The notes: generated from the letters alone by a model not told the origin. A DNA stretch of 11,472 nucleotides from Lachnospiraceae bacterium (GCA_017540915.1 JAFYAD010000191.1:1-11472), one strand, 5' to 3'; positions 1 through 7,232 are shown, counted from the stretch's first letter. Program-made: numbers and translations.

Positions 1-471
1 AACTTCAGGCAGATTCCTGATGGCTGTTATCATATGGTGGTAGATATCCTGGTTCAGCATGTGGACGGTTCTTATCTTTTAACCAAGAGGGATATGAGTA
101 AAGATGTCTACCCCGGGTATTGGGAGGCGAGTGCGGGCGGATCTGCATTGTCAGGTGAAGAACCCCTTGACGCAGCCCGGCGTGAACTATTTGAGGAAAC
201 AGGTCTTACGGCCCTTAGCATGGAACTCGTCAGTCATACCTTCAGAGAGCCCAGCCACAGTATGTTTTACTCGTATCTGGCCATCGTGGATGCAGACAAA
301 GATTCTGTTATCCTTCAGGAGGGAGAGACGGTAGATTTCAAGTGGGTGGATGAGCCCGGACTTATCGAATATGTTGAATCCGAGCTGGCGATAAAAACGC
401 ACAATGACAGATATAAAAGTCTTATCGACCAAATACGGTTGAAACATCAACAGGGAGAAAACATGAAATAG
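1..471 (+). CDS. NUDIX hydrolase, 5'-truncated by the window edge
   Basis: NUDIX enzymes hydrolyse nucleoside-diphosphate-linked compounds with a metal held by the Nudix box. The frame is open from base 1, giving 156 visible residues before TAG at 469-471. The ATG at 34 is internal, because the residues before it (PDGCYH) continue the family pattern. The Nudix box G-x5-E-x7-R-E-L-x-E-E-x-G-L is complete at 139-207, with catalytic REL and EE residues present. It is preceded by a YPGYWE stretch and a GG, typical of the branch that includes IPP-isomerase-like and YfcD-like proteins. Family members are usually about 160-180 residues, so only some 10-30 N-terminal residues should be missing. The substrate cannot be read from the sequence. 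The gene lies upstream of a hairpin with T-run and is probably transcriptionally separate from the glycyl radical enzyme unit. Confidence 0.9.
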   Translation, partial: NFRQIPDGCYHMVVDILVQHVDGSYLLTKRDMSKDVYPGYWEASAGGSALSGEEPLDAARRELFEETGLTALSMELVSHTFREPSHSMFYSYLAIVDADKDSVILQEGETVDFKWVDEPGLIEYVESELAIKTHNDRYKSLIDQIRLKHQQGENMK

Positions 472-533
472 CGATAGAAGTATAATTGCAAAAGAAACAG
501 GTATTACGGCTTCGAGTCGGATTTATCGATAAT

Positions 534-763
534 ATGATCCGAATCTTTGATGATACATCTATTCCTGCAAGGGAGATGTTACTCAAAGGTTCGGATTTTT
601 TAGTTAAGAGAGATTTAAGAGATCAGAGCGGTCTGATTCCGGGAGTTATATGTAAAAAAATGTGAAAACGTTTGCACGGAAAAATACAGATAATTGGCAG
701 TTGGAAAGCATTGAAAAATATGGATTCTTATGCCGTTTGAAACCGGATGCAGTGATTAGTTGA
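534..763 (+). pseudogene. Possible decayed small coding remnant, unidentified
   Basis: From ATG 534 the frame reads 43 codons, including MIRIFDDTSIPAREM, to TGA at 663-665. A second frame from 662 reads about 33 codons, including NWQLESIEKYGFLC, to TGA at 761-763. Adding one A to the A7 run at 654-660 joins them into about 76 codons with protein-like composition. I do not recognise the family. The first half overlaps the hairpin at 537-601, which weakens the case for a true gene. Chance open frames are a real alternative. Confidence 0.2.
537..601 (+). terminator. Long nested hairpin with T-run, probable intrinsic terminator
   Basis: The outer arms ATCCGAATCTTTGA (537-550) and TCAAAGGTTCGGAT (583-596) pair over 14 positions with one G.U wobble. 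Inside them ACATCT (555-560) and AGATGT (574-579) pair perfectly, and CCT/AGG can close the tip. Six T (596-601) follow immediately. This fits a Rho-independent terminator for the NUDIX transcript. It is larger and more nested than a typical clostridial terminator, so an attenuator or the 3' end of a small RNA is also possible. Confidence 0.6.
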
Positions 764-910
764 TTTGCCTACTAAATTAATATGAATTTACAATTTAACC
801 TTCGTAGAGCCGATGAATACGATATTGATATCGTTATCACGCTTTTGGATTGCGCTTGTATACATGATGATCTACTATCGGTTCATAGGGAGCTCCGAAA
901 GAATAACAGA

Positions 911-916
911 GAGGAG
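911..916 (+). promoter_or_regulatory. Shine-Dalgarno site fixing the GRE start
   Basis: GAGGAG lies seven bases before ATG 924. The frame is open upstream to 813, but that extension has no such site and its translation does not resemble a GRE N-terminus. This places the start at 924. Confidence 0.8.
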
Positions 917-923
917 AAAGGAT

Positions 924-3365
924 ATGAAAACCATCAAAGGAACAGAGAGAGTAAAGAGATTGCATCAGGCTCTGGAGAATGACAGAAATTATGTCAGCAT
1001 CGAGAGAGCGAAATATTTTACAGAGAGTTTTAAGGAAACTGAGGGTGAGGCGATCAATGTTCGTTTTGCCAAGGCGCTTCGGCACACTGCAGAAAATCTC
1101 ACTCTTCGCATAGATGAGGATCAGCTCTTCGCCGGACAGATCGGCGGTCCTGAGCGATACGGAGTCCTTTATCCTGAACTTGATGCCTGCTTTTTCAGCA
1201 ATCTGAAGGCAGTGCTCTCCGACAGGAGCGAGGCGACCTTCGAGCTTTCCGAAGAAGACAGACTGTATCTCATCAATGATGTGGCACCTTACTGGGAGGG
1301 TAAGACATATTACGAAGCTTTTGCAAATGCTTTATCTCCCGAGCTGCTCCGGCTTACATATGAGCCTTCAGATAAGAAAAAGTCAAGATATCTTATAAAT
1401 GAGACACAGACCATGAATTCAGCGACACAGTGGGTACACAATTATGAGACAGGCCTGAAGAGAGGATTCAGAGCTTTAAAGGAAGATGCACAAGAGCAGC
1501 TCCGAGATCTGGAGAATGAGAAAAATACAGATAATCCGGAAGATCTTAAACTTACGAGAGAATATCTTGAGAGCACGATAATAGTGTGTGAGGCAGTCAT
1601 CACCTTTGCAAGGCGATATGCGGAGGAAGCAAAGCGTCTTGCAGGATCGGAAAGTGACAGAACGAGGAAAAAAGAGCTGGAAAAGATAGCGGAAAACCTT
1701 GAGAGAGTTCCGGCAGAGCCCGCGGAGACTTTTTACGAAGCACTTCAGTCTCAGTTCATAATGCAGATGTTCTCAAGGCTTGAGCAGAAGACAGCCGGTA
1801 CCATATCAAACGGTCGCATGGATCAGTATCTTTATCCATATTATAAAAAAGACCTGTAGGAGGGAAGTATTAAAGAAGAGCAGGACGATGAGCTGCTGTA
1901 ATGCCTCTGGCTTGCAATTGCAAAGTTCCGTGATATATATGTGAGTCCGGCAGGCGGCGCCTTCTCGGACGGTTACGCACACTGGGAAGCAGTTACCATA
2001 GGCGGACAGAACAGGGAAGGTTTTGATGCAACCAATGACTTGACATATCTCTTCCTGAAAAATAAGAGAGATCTCCCATTGGATTATCCGGATCTTGCAG
2101 TCAGGGTACATTCAAACACTCCGGAGCGATTGCTCTTTGAGATAGCAGAGACCATCAAGAACGGAAGCGGACATCCGAAGCTTTTGAATGATGAGGAGAT
2201 AATACCTGTATATCTTTCAAAAGGCGCAAGCTTTGAGGATGCCAATGATTACGCGGTATCAGGTTGCACAGAGACGAGACTTGTGGACACTGAGACATGG
2301 ACCAGCAAAGGACCGAGTATCAATCTGGCAGCAGTTATAGAGCTTACGCTCAGAAACGGACGTGTTGAACGTTACGGTGACGATTTGCTCTCTATTGAGA
2401 CCGGAGCTGCAGACACATTGAATACCTGGGAAGAATTTTACGACGCATTCAAAAAACATCTTACTTATTACATCACAAAGACCTGTGATCAGATAAGGCT
2501 GACACATCATGTCAGGAGCGGACATTTTGCAAGTCCCTTCGGCTCTGTACTGCATGGTCTTTCAAGGGAGAAACACAGGGATATCCACTCACAGTGGATT
2601 GAGGGCGGAATAGATCTGGCGTTCTTTGATATGGTGGGGTATGCTTCGACCATAGATTCACTCTCGGCTATAAAGAAGGTTGTGTATGAGGATGACAAGT
2701 GCAGTCTGAGTGAGCTGGTAAATGCTTTGAATGCGGATTTCAAGGGATATGAGATATTGAGGCAGAGGCTTTTGCGCTCGCCCAAATACGGAAACAACGA
2801 TCCGGATGTTGACGCCATTGGTCGTGAGATAGACAGGATAGCAGGCGAAGTTGCTGCGACGGAAGCCAAAAAAGAACATGAGAATTTTTATATAGATATC
2901 CGTTATGTTCCTGCCTCTGCGAATATAGTTATGGGAAAAGTGATAGGCGCTCTTCCGGATGGAAGACTCAGGTCACAACCGCTTTCAGACGGAACCTCGG
3001 CAGCCCAGGGTGCGGACATCAACGGACCCACTGCAGTATTGATGTCAAATTATAACTCTAAGAATCCGGGACGAAACAATCGTGCCGCAAGGCTTTTGAA
3101 CCTTAAATTCACACCTGCGGCAGTGGCAGGCAGGGAAGGCAGCAATCGCCTCGTGCAGTTTATAAAGAGCTGGAGAGAACTTAAACTCTGGCATGTACAG
3201 TTCAATGTGATAGACCAGAAAACACTGTTGGATGCCAAAGCTCATCCTGAACTGTACAGGAGTCTTATCGTCCGTGTGGCGGGTTACAGCGCATATTTTG
3301 TAAATCTCAGCGAAGAATTGCAAAACGATATCATAAACAGGACGAGCAACGAGGAAGTGGCGTAA
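924..3365 (+). pseudogene. Glycyl radical enzyme (PFL family), split by two in-frame stops
   Basis: GREs are strictly anaerobic catalysts: a backbone glycyl radical forms a thiyl radical on the active-site Cys, which attacks the substrate. Read through, this gene encodes 813 residues, a normal length for non-PFL GREs. The active-site loop is VSGCTETR, with the thiyl Cys at 448 and the general-base Glu at 450. The radical motif RVAGYSAYF has the radical Gly at 787, 26 residues from the C-terminus as expected. Two stops, TAG (codon 312) and TAA (codon 326), interrupt it in the same frame with no indel. Both sit where relatives have Glu (YYKKDL-x-EG and ELL-x-CLW), each explained by one G-to-T change. 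Cys and Gly both lie in the distal part, but that part lacks the first third of the barrel and should not fold alone. Segments such as ISNGRMDQYLYPYY and HWEAVTIGGQ recall, from memory, the isethionate sulfite-lyase branch. The GCTE loop differs from the GCVE I associate with choline and glycerol enzymes. A hydroxyproline-dehydratase-like role is not excluded. The ATPase gene follows after 11 bases. Confidence 0.85.
1857..1901 (+). other. Pair of in-frame nonsense codons inside the GRE gene
   Basis: TAG at 1857-1859 and TAA at 1899-1901 are 42 bases apart in the same frame, and the 13 codons between them still read as GRE sequence (EGSIKEEQDDELL). Each follows a CTG codon, and each becomes a plausible Glu codon if its first T is a G. 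Other genes here use TAA, TAG and TGA as ordinary terminators (TAG ends the NUDIX, activase and HD-GYP genes). General stop recoding is therefore unlikely, and pyrrolysine could not explain the TAA. Confidence 0.9.
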
Positions 3366-3376
3366 AGGATGACAAG

Positions 3377-4228
3377 ATGAGCAAAATAGAGATAACAGGT
3401 CTTCATAAGAGATATGAAAACAGTACAAAAGAAAAAACACTTCTGTTTTCTAAAAATGTAAGTGCAGACAGGATCTTTGGCGGTGAAGAGGGCTTTGTGT
3501 TAAAAGATGTAAACCTGAAAATCGAGGAAGGTTCTTTCCATGTTTTCCTTGGCGCAAGCGGCTGTGGAAAGACGACTTTGCTCAACATCATAGCCGGTTT
3601 ATTGCCGAAGACATCCGGTTCCGTGAAGATGGACGGAAAAGAAATAGAAGGGATAAGCCCCGAGCGCGGACTTGTGTTTCAGAATGCGGACAGTGTGCTC
3701 TTTCCGTGGCTTAATGTGCTTCAAAATGTTGAATACGGTCTGAAGAGAAAGGGCTTTAAGGGAGAAGAGCTGAAGAGTAAGGCAGCCGGTGCCATTGAAC
3801 TGGTGGGGCTGGTCGGTCATGAAAAAAAGTATCCCAATGAGCTCTCCGGAGGAATGAGACAAAGGCTTCAGATAGCCAGAAGTCTTGCCAGTGATCCCGA
3901 GATCCTGATAATGGACGAGCCCTTCGGTGCCCTGGATGCACAGACCAGAATGCTCTTACAGAGCGAACTTATAAGGATATGGAAGAGTACGGGCAAAACT
4001 ATCCTCTTTGTGACACATGATCTGAATGAGGCTGTATTGCTGGGACAGAAGATCAGTATTCTCTCTGCCGCACCGGATGCAAGTATTGCATATAACGAGA
4101 CGGTGCCCTTTGATTATCCCAGAGACCCGCTTGATTCGGATTTTGTGCAGTATACTGCAGAGATCCATAAAAAACTCAATGAGGCTATCGCTGTCCACGC
4201 GGACAGGATCATAGATAAATCTGCATAA
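3377..4228 (+). CDS. ABC transporter ATPase, NitT/TauT (SsuB/TauB) type
   Basis: This cytoplasmic ATPase should power import by the permease and lipoprotein encoded next. All motifs are visible in 283 residues: Walker A GASGCGKTT (59-67), Q-loop Gln102, signature LSGGMRQR (156-163), Walker B ILIMDEP (176-182, catalytic Glu181), D-loop GALDAQTR (184-191) and H-loop His214 in FVTHD. The GALDAQTR plus FPWLNVLQNV pattern is typical of nitrate/sulfonate/taurine/pyrimidine importers. Between the first strand (residues 4-13) and Walker A there is an insertion of very roughly 15-20 residues (about 15-38) compared with standard SsuB. The start at 3377 lies 11 bases after the GRE stop, so the two are clearly co-transcribed. 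The Shine-Dalgarno match (AAAGGAT) is modest. The substrate cannot be assigned from the ATPase. Confidence 0.93.
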   Translation: MSKIEITGLHKRYENSTKEKTLLFSKNVSADRIFGGEEGFVLKDVNLKIEEGSFHVFLGASGCGKTTLLNIIAGLLPKTSGSVKMDGKEIEGISPERGLVFQNADSVLFPWLNVLQNVEYGLKRKGFKGEELKSKAAGAIELVGLVGHEKKYPNELSGGMRQRLQIARSLASDPEILIMDEPFGALDAQTRMLLQSELIRIWKSTGKTILFVTHDLNEAVLLGQKISILSAAPDASIAYNETVPFDYPRDPLDSDFVQYTAEIHKKLNEAIAVHADRIIDKSA

Positions 4229-4303
4229 AACTCTCAAACAGAGGATATCAAAATCGGAAGATTTATAAGCTATGATAAAAAAATAGTAATAAAGGGACGG
4301 AAT

Positions 4304-5098
4304 ATGCAAACTGTAAAGAAAAATAAAAATATATTCGATCTGATTCTCGGCACAGGTGCCGTGACATGGCTGCTGTTTGTACTGCTCTGGTGGTTTATGT
4401 CACTGTTTCAGGAGGATATTTTACTGCCGGGACCACTGAAGGCATTGCAGGGTTCTGTTGAGATCATCACTAACGGCAAGTTGTTCCTTTTCGCAGGGAT
4501 CTCTTTCAGGAGAGTTTTCATCGGGTGGTCTTTGGGCTGCCTTCTGGGAATACCGTTTGGTGTGCTGATAGGACGCGTTTATGTGGTCAGAAAACTCTTT
4601 GAGCCTTTTTTGAATTTTTTCAGATTTGTTCCCGGACTTGCACTCATCACACTGTTTCTGTTGTGGTTTGGAGTCGGCGAAGGCGCAAAGATTGTGATAA
4701 TCTTCTACGGCACGATGTTCACGGTAGCAGTGAATGTGATCGCAGGAATACTGTCGATGGATCAGAGCCGAATATATGCTGCTGCAAATCTGGGAGCTGA
4801 TGAAAAAGATATACTATTGACGGTCATCTGGCCGTCCGTAATACCATATGCATTTACCGGTGCGAGACTCGGATTGGGCGGTGCATTTGGATCCATTGTG
4901 GCTGCAGAGATGGTGGCTGCAAAAGAGGGAATAGGATATCTGATCTACAATTCGAGGTTGTATTTCAGAACCGACTGGATCATAGCCGGTGTTATAACCT
5001 TGGGACTTATGGGATATTTATCGGACTTGGTCTTCAGAAAGCTGGGTAACAGATACCTTGGGCGTTATGGTGTCAGGGAACAAAATAACCTGTCGTGA
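4304..5098 (+). CDS. ABC transporter permease, NitT/TauT (SsuC/TauC) type
   Basis: This integral membrane subunit forms the channel of the importer. Its 264 residues carry about six hydrophobic segments, the first at roughly 13-35 and the last near 226-246. The cytoplasmic coupling (EAA-type) loop begins AAANLGADEKDILL (159-172) and is followed by WPSVIPYAFTGARLGLG and VAAEM, the hallmark of the SsuC/TauC branch. ATG 4304 is preceded by AAAGGGACGGAAT, an acceptable ribosome binding site. The 75-base gap after the ATPase gene contains no terminator or other gene that I can see. The gene is intact. Confidence 0.93.
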   Translation: MQTVKKNKNIFDLILGTGAVTWLLFVLLWWFMSLFQEDILLPGPLKALQGSVEIITNGKLFLFAGISFRRVFIGWSLGCLLGIPFGVLIGRVYVVRKLFEPFLNFFRFVPGLALITLFLLWFGVGEGAKIVIIFYGTMFTVAVNVIAGILSMDQSRIYAAANLGADEKDILLTVIWPSVIPYAFTGARLGLGGAFGSIVAAEMVAAKEGIGYLIYNSRLYFRTDWIIAGVITLGLMGYLSDLVFRKLGNRYLGRYGVREQNNLS

Positions 5099-5120
5099 TT
5101 AAGAAAGGAGAAAAAATAAA

Positions 5121-6155
5121 ATGAAAAAGAATCATATTGGATCAATAGTAAAAAGAGCGATATCGGTTGCAACATTATGCTCGCTTTTGTTAACAGGCTG
5201 CGGTTTGGGAGCGGGTAAAGCTTCAGCGTTACAGCCGACAGAAAATGCGGGGCTTACTAAGGTCAGGGTTGGTACAGATACAATGCAGCTTGCTTACGCA
5301 CAGATCATAGGCAAAGAAAAAGGATTCTATGAGGAGAATGGAATAGATGTTGAGATCACTACCTATGCTGCAGGTATTGAGACCATCAATGCCATCATGA
5401 CAGGGGCTGAGGATATCGGTGCTGCTTATGATTATGCTTTGAGTACAAGGTGCATACCGGACACGAAGATCCGGATGATCTCGGCGTTTGTGACAAATGC
5501 AGACGGTTCATACTGGTTTGAGGCTGCTGATGAGAACGTTAAGAGTGCGAAGGATCTCAGAGGAAAGAATATCGGTATAGTAAAGGGTACTCTGGGAGAG
5601 TATCTGATAGCAAAAGAACTTGAGAGCGGCGGATTGACTTATGATGATGTGACTATCAATTATCTGAGCTCGGATGGAGAGGTGGCTGCTGCTTATGTTG
5701 CAGGACAGCTCGATGCAATATTGGGATTGAAACCCTTTACGGAAGAGATAGAAAAAAGAGAGGGACATCATATTGTAAATACAACAGGAGATATCGGTAT
5801 AATCTCACAGGGTTTTCTGGCAGCTGATAAAACCTTTGCGGCAGAAAAACCGGATGCGGTTGCCGCATATCTGAAAGGAACACAAAAGGCTATAGACTAT
5901 ATTAATTCCAACACAGATGATGCAGCTCAGATCTGTGCCGATTATCTTACTGTATCAAAACAGGATGTTCTCTTAAGCTTTGAGTCATTTACATTTGATG
6001 TAAGCTATTCAGAGGCAGATCATGAGCATCTTCAGGATATCGCAGACTGGTGCGTGGAAAACGGTGTTCTCGAAAACGAGACAAGGATCACAGATTACAC
6101 CGATCTTGAACCTCTCAAAAAAGCATTTCCGGAGAAAGTGACATGCAAGGATTGA
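5121..6155 (+). CDS. Lipoprotein substrate-binding protein of the NitT/TauT (NMT1/SsuA-like) ABC importer
   Basis: This extracytoplasmic receptor captures the substrate and delivers it to the permease. The 344-residue product starts with a basic n-region and a hydrophobic core, then the lipobox LLTGC with the lipidated Cys at 27. It is therefore anchored to the outer face of the membrane. The mature part opens with KVRVGTDTMQLAYAQIIG and KGFYEENGIDVEI, the usual start of the NMT1/SsuA-like fold, and keeps typical features such as AIMTGAEDIGAAY and DLRGKNIGIVKGT. AAGGAG lies about ten bases before ATG 5121, a strong site. The family binds sulfonates, taurine, nitrate, thiamine-precursor pyrimidines and some aromatic acids, so its presence beside a glycyl radical enzyme points to a small anionic substrate without naming it. 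Its last 13 bases overlap the activase gene. Confidence 0.93.
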   Translation: MKKNHIGSIVKRAISVATLCSLLLTGCGLGAGKASALQPTENAGLTKVRVGTDTMQLAYAQIIGKEKGFYEENGIDVEITTYAAGIETINAIMTGAEDIGAAYDYALSTRCIPDTKIRMISAFVTNADGSYWFEAADENVKSAKDLRGKNIGIVKGTLGEYLIAKELESGGLTYDDVTINYLSSDGEVAAAYVAGQLDAILGLKPFTEEIEKREGHHIVNTTGDIGIISQGFLAADKTFAAEKPDAVAAYLKGTQKAIDYINSNTDDAAQICADYLTVSKQDVLLSFESFTFDVSYSEADHEHLQDIADWCVENGVLENETRITDYTDLEPLKKAFPEKVTCKD

Positions 6156-7036
6156 TAAAGGGGTTGGTTTTTAATATTCAGCATTTTTCAATTCATGACG
6201 GAGCCGGTATCCGTTCCGTAGTTTTTTTGAAAGGGTGCCCCTTAAGGTGCGCCTGGTGCGCAAATCCCGAATCTCAGAGTTTTAAGCCCGAGGCCGGATG
6301 GACAGGGAAGGAATGTATCGGATGTAAGGAATGCGTGAAAAGACTTCAATGTCTTTCCTGCAGATTTGAGGGTGATGAGTTGTTCTGGGACAGGGATGTT
6401 TCTCTGGACATGTCAGATACGGAGATAAAAGATGTATGTCCGACGGAAGCTTTTCACCGCATCGGAAGATTTATGACAGTGGACGAGGTTTTGGATGAGG
6501 TCGAAAAAGACCAGAAATTTTACGAAAACTCGGAGGGAGGCATTACACTGTCGGGCGGAGAGCCTTTGGCACAGGCAGAGTTTGCCATTGCACTTTTAGA
6601 GGAAGCAGGTAAGCGTCATCTTCGGAGAAATATTGAATCCTGTGGTTTTGTACATGGCAATGTTATGGTGAAGGCCGCATATCTTTTAGATACGATGTAT
6701 GTTGATGTAAAACTTTGGGATGAGGAAAAACATAAGAAGTGGACAGGTGTATCAAACAGGCTGATATTGGATAATGTGCGCAGCGTTGCGCGACTTAGGC
6801 CCGATCTGCCGATCACGATACGGACACCTGTTATCCCGGGAGTAAACGACAATGTTGAAGAATTGTCGAGGATTGCGGAGTTTGCACACAGCATAGGTGC
6901 CGGTTATGAAATGTTAAAATATCACAGGCTCGGCCTTTCCAAGTACCGTTCACTTCATCGGGAGTATCCCATGGGAGATGTGGAGCTTTCAGAAGAAAGA
7001 TTCCGTGAGCTTAAGTCTGAAGTTGAGGGAAAATAG
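6143..7036 (+). CDS. Glycyl radical enzyme activating enzyme (radical SAM)
   Basis: This enzyme uses S-adenosylmethionine and a [4Fe-4S] cluster to abstract a hydrogen from the radical Gly of its partner GRE. The cluster motif is GCPLRCAWC with Cys 32, 36 and 39. The SAM-binding GGE motif is at 138-140 (LSGGEP). The N-terminal NIQHFSIHDGAGIR is typical of GRE activases. The inserted ferredoxin-like part (about 55-104) is unusual. It has Cys 58, 61, 64, 70, 73 and 99, six in all, rather than the eight of two complete CxxCxxCxxxCP motifs. The second CxxCxxC seems to have been lost, leaving VCPTEAF. At 297 residues the length is normal. The start overlaps the binding-protein gene by 13 bases with GGAG eight bases upstream, indicating translational coupling. 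The gene is intact although its presumed target GRE is broken. Confidence 0.92.
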   Translation: MQGLIKGLVFNIQHFSIHDGAGIRSVVFLKGCPLRCAWCANPESQSFKPEAGWTGKECIGCKECVKRLQCLSCRFEGDELFWDRDVSLDMSDTEIKDVCPTEAFHRIGRFMTVDEVLDEVEKDQKFYENSEGGITLSGGEPLAQAEFAIALLEEAGKRHLRRNIESCGFVHGNVMVKAAYLLDTMYVDVKLWDEEKHKKWTGVSNRLILDNVRSVARLRPDLPITIRTPVIPGVNDNVEELSRIAEFAHSIGAGYEMLKYHRLGLSKYRSLHREYPMGDVELSEERFRELKSEVEGK

Positions 7037-7056
7037 ATTTGATACAAACATAATGA

Positions 7057-7093
7057 CCATGCCGGAGGATTAATCCTTTGGCATGGCTTTTTT
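7057..7093 (+). terminator. Intrinsic terminator after the GRE/transporter unit
   Basis: CCATGCCGGAGGA (7057-7069) pairs with TCCTTTGGCATGG (7074-7086) over 13 positions, two of them G.U, around a TTAA loop. It is followed by a C and six T (7088-7093). It lies 20 bases after the activase stop and cleanly closes that transcription unit. Confidence 0.93.
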
Positions 7094-7136
7094 GTGTGAC
7101 AACGATCCGGGGACAGATATTAAGGCGATAATATCC

Positions 7137-7165
7137 GTGACTTTTACGGGTGGGTATGGTATACT
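7137..7165 (+). promoter_or_regulatory. Candidate sigma-70 promoter with extended -10
   Basis: GTGACT (7137-7142, four of six matches to TTGACA) is separated by 17 bases from TATACT (7160-7165, five of six). A TG one base upstream of the -10 (7157-7158) makes it an extended -10. It sits just after the terminator and about 80 bases before the HD-GYP start, so it probably drives that gene and perhaps the three that follow. Confidence 0.55.
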
Positions 7166-7232
7166 TACTACCTGTTTATGACAATCTTAGTAAGGAAAAG
7201 AGAAAAGATTTCATTGTACAGGAATACAAAAC

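Larger units (their letters stand above)
472..923. other. 452-base gap without an intact gene
   Basis: This stretch has many stops in all + frames and no convincing intact gene. It contains a perfect -10-like TATAAT (481-486) with only a weak -35 match, a long nested hairpin followed by six T (537-601), two short coding-like fragments that join if one base is added at the A7 run (654-660), and a short inverted repeat CGATAT-TG-ATATCG (820-833). A further open stretch from ATG 782 begins like a GNAT N-terminus but soon runs into the start of the next gene. I find no persuasive sigma-70 promoter for the downstream gene, although one is expected here. The region looks like decayed sequence plus a terminator. 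Confidence 0.6.

Noticed and set aside
813..923. Upstream extension of the GRE frame to an ATG at 813
   Set aside because: No ribosome binding site precedes it and its translation is unlike GRE N-termini. ATG 924 has GAGGAG seven bases upstream.
1857..1901. Pyrrolysine or other stop-codon recoding in the GRE
   Set aside because: One stop is TAA, which pyrrolysine cannot explain. TAG, TAA and TGA all act as ordinary stops for neighbouring genes, and I see no recoding element.
1858..1971. Internal translation restart producing a separate C-terminal GRE subunit
   Set aside because: AGGAGGG at 1858-1864 is simply the coding sequence for Glu-Gly with the mutated codon. No ATG with a proper site follows the second stop (the first option is GTG 1941), and the break falls inside the barrel.
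3045..3440. Minus-strand open frame of 131 codons overlapping the GRE 3' end
   Set aside because: It lies entirely in the shadow of strongly supported + strand genes and its translation has no domain-like features. The other minus-strand frames are rejected for the same reason.
4229..4303. Terminator or promoter between the ATPase and permease genes
   Set aside because: I could find no stable hairpin with a T-run and no matched -35/-10 pair, so it is treated as an ordinary gap within the operon.
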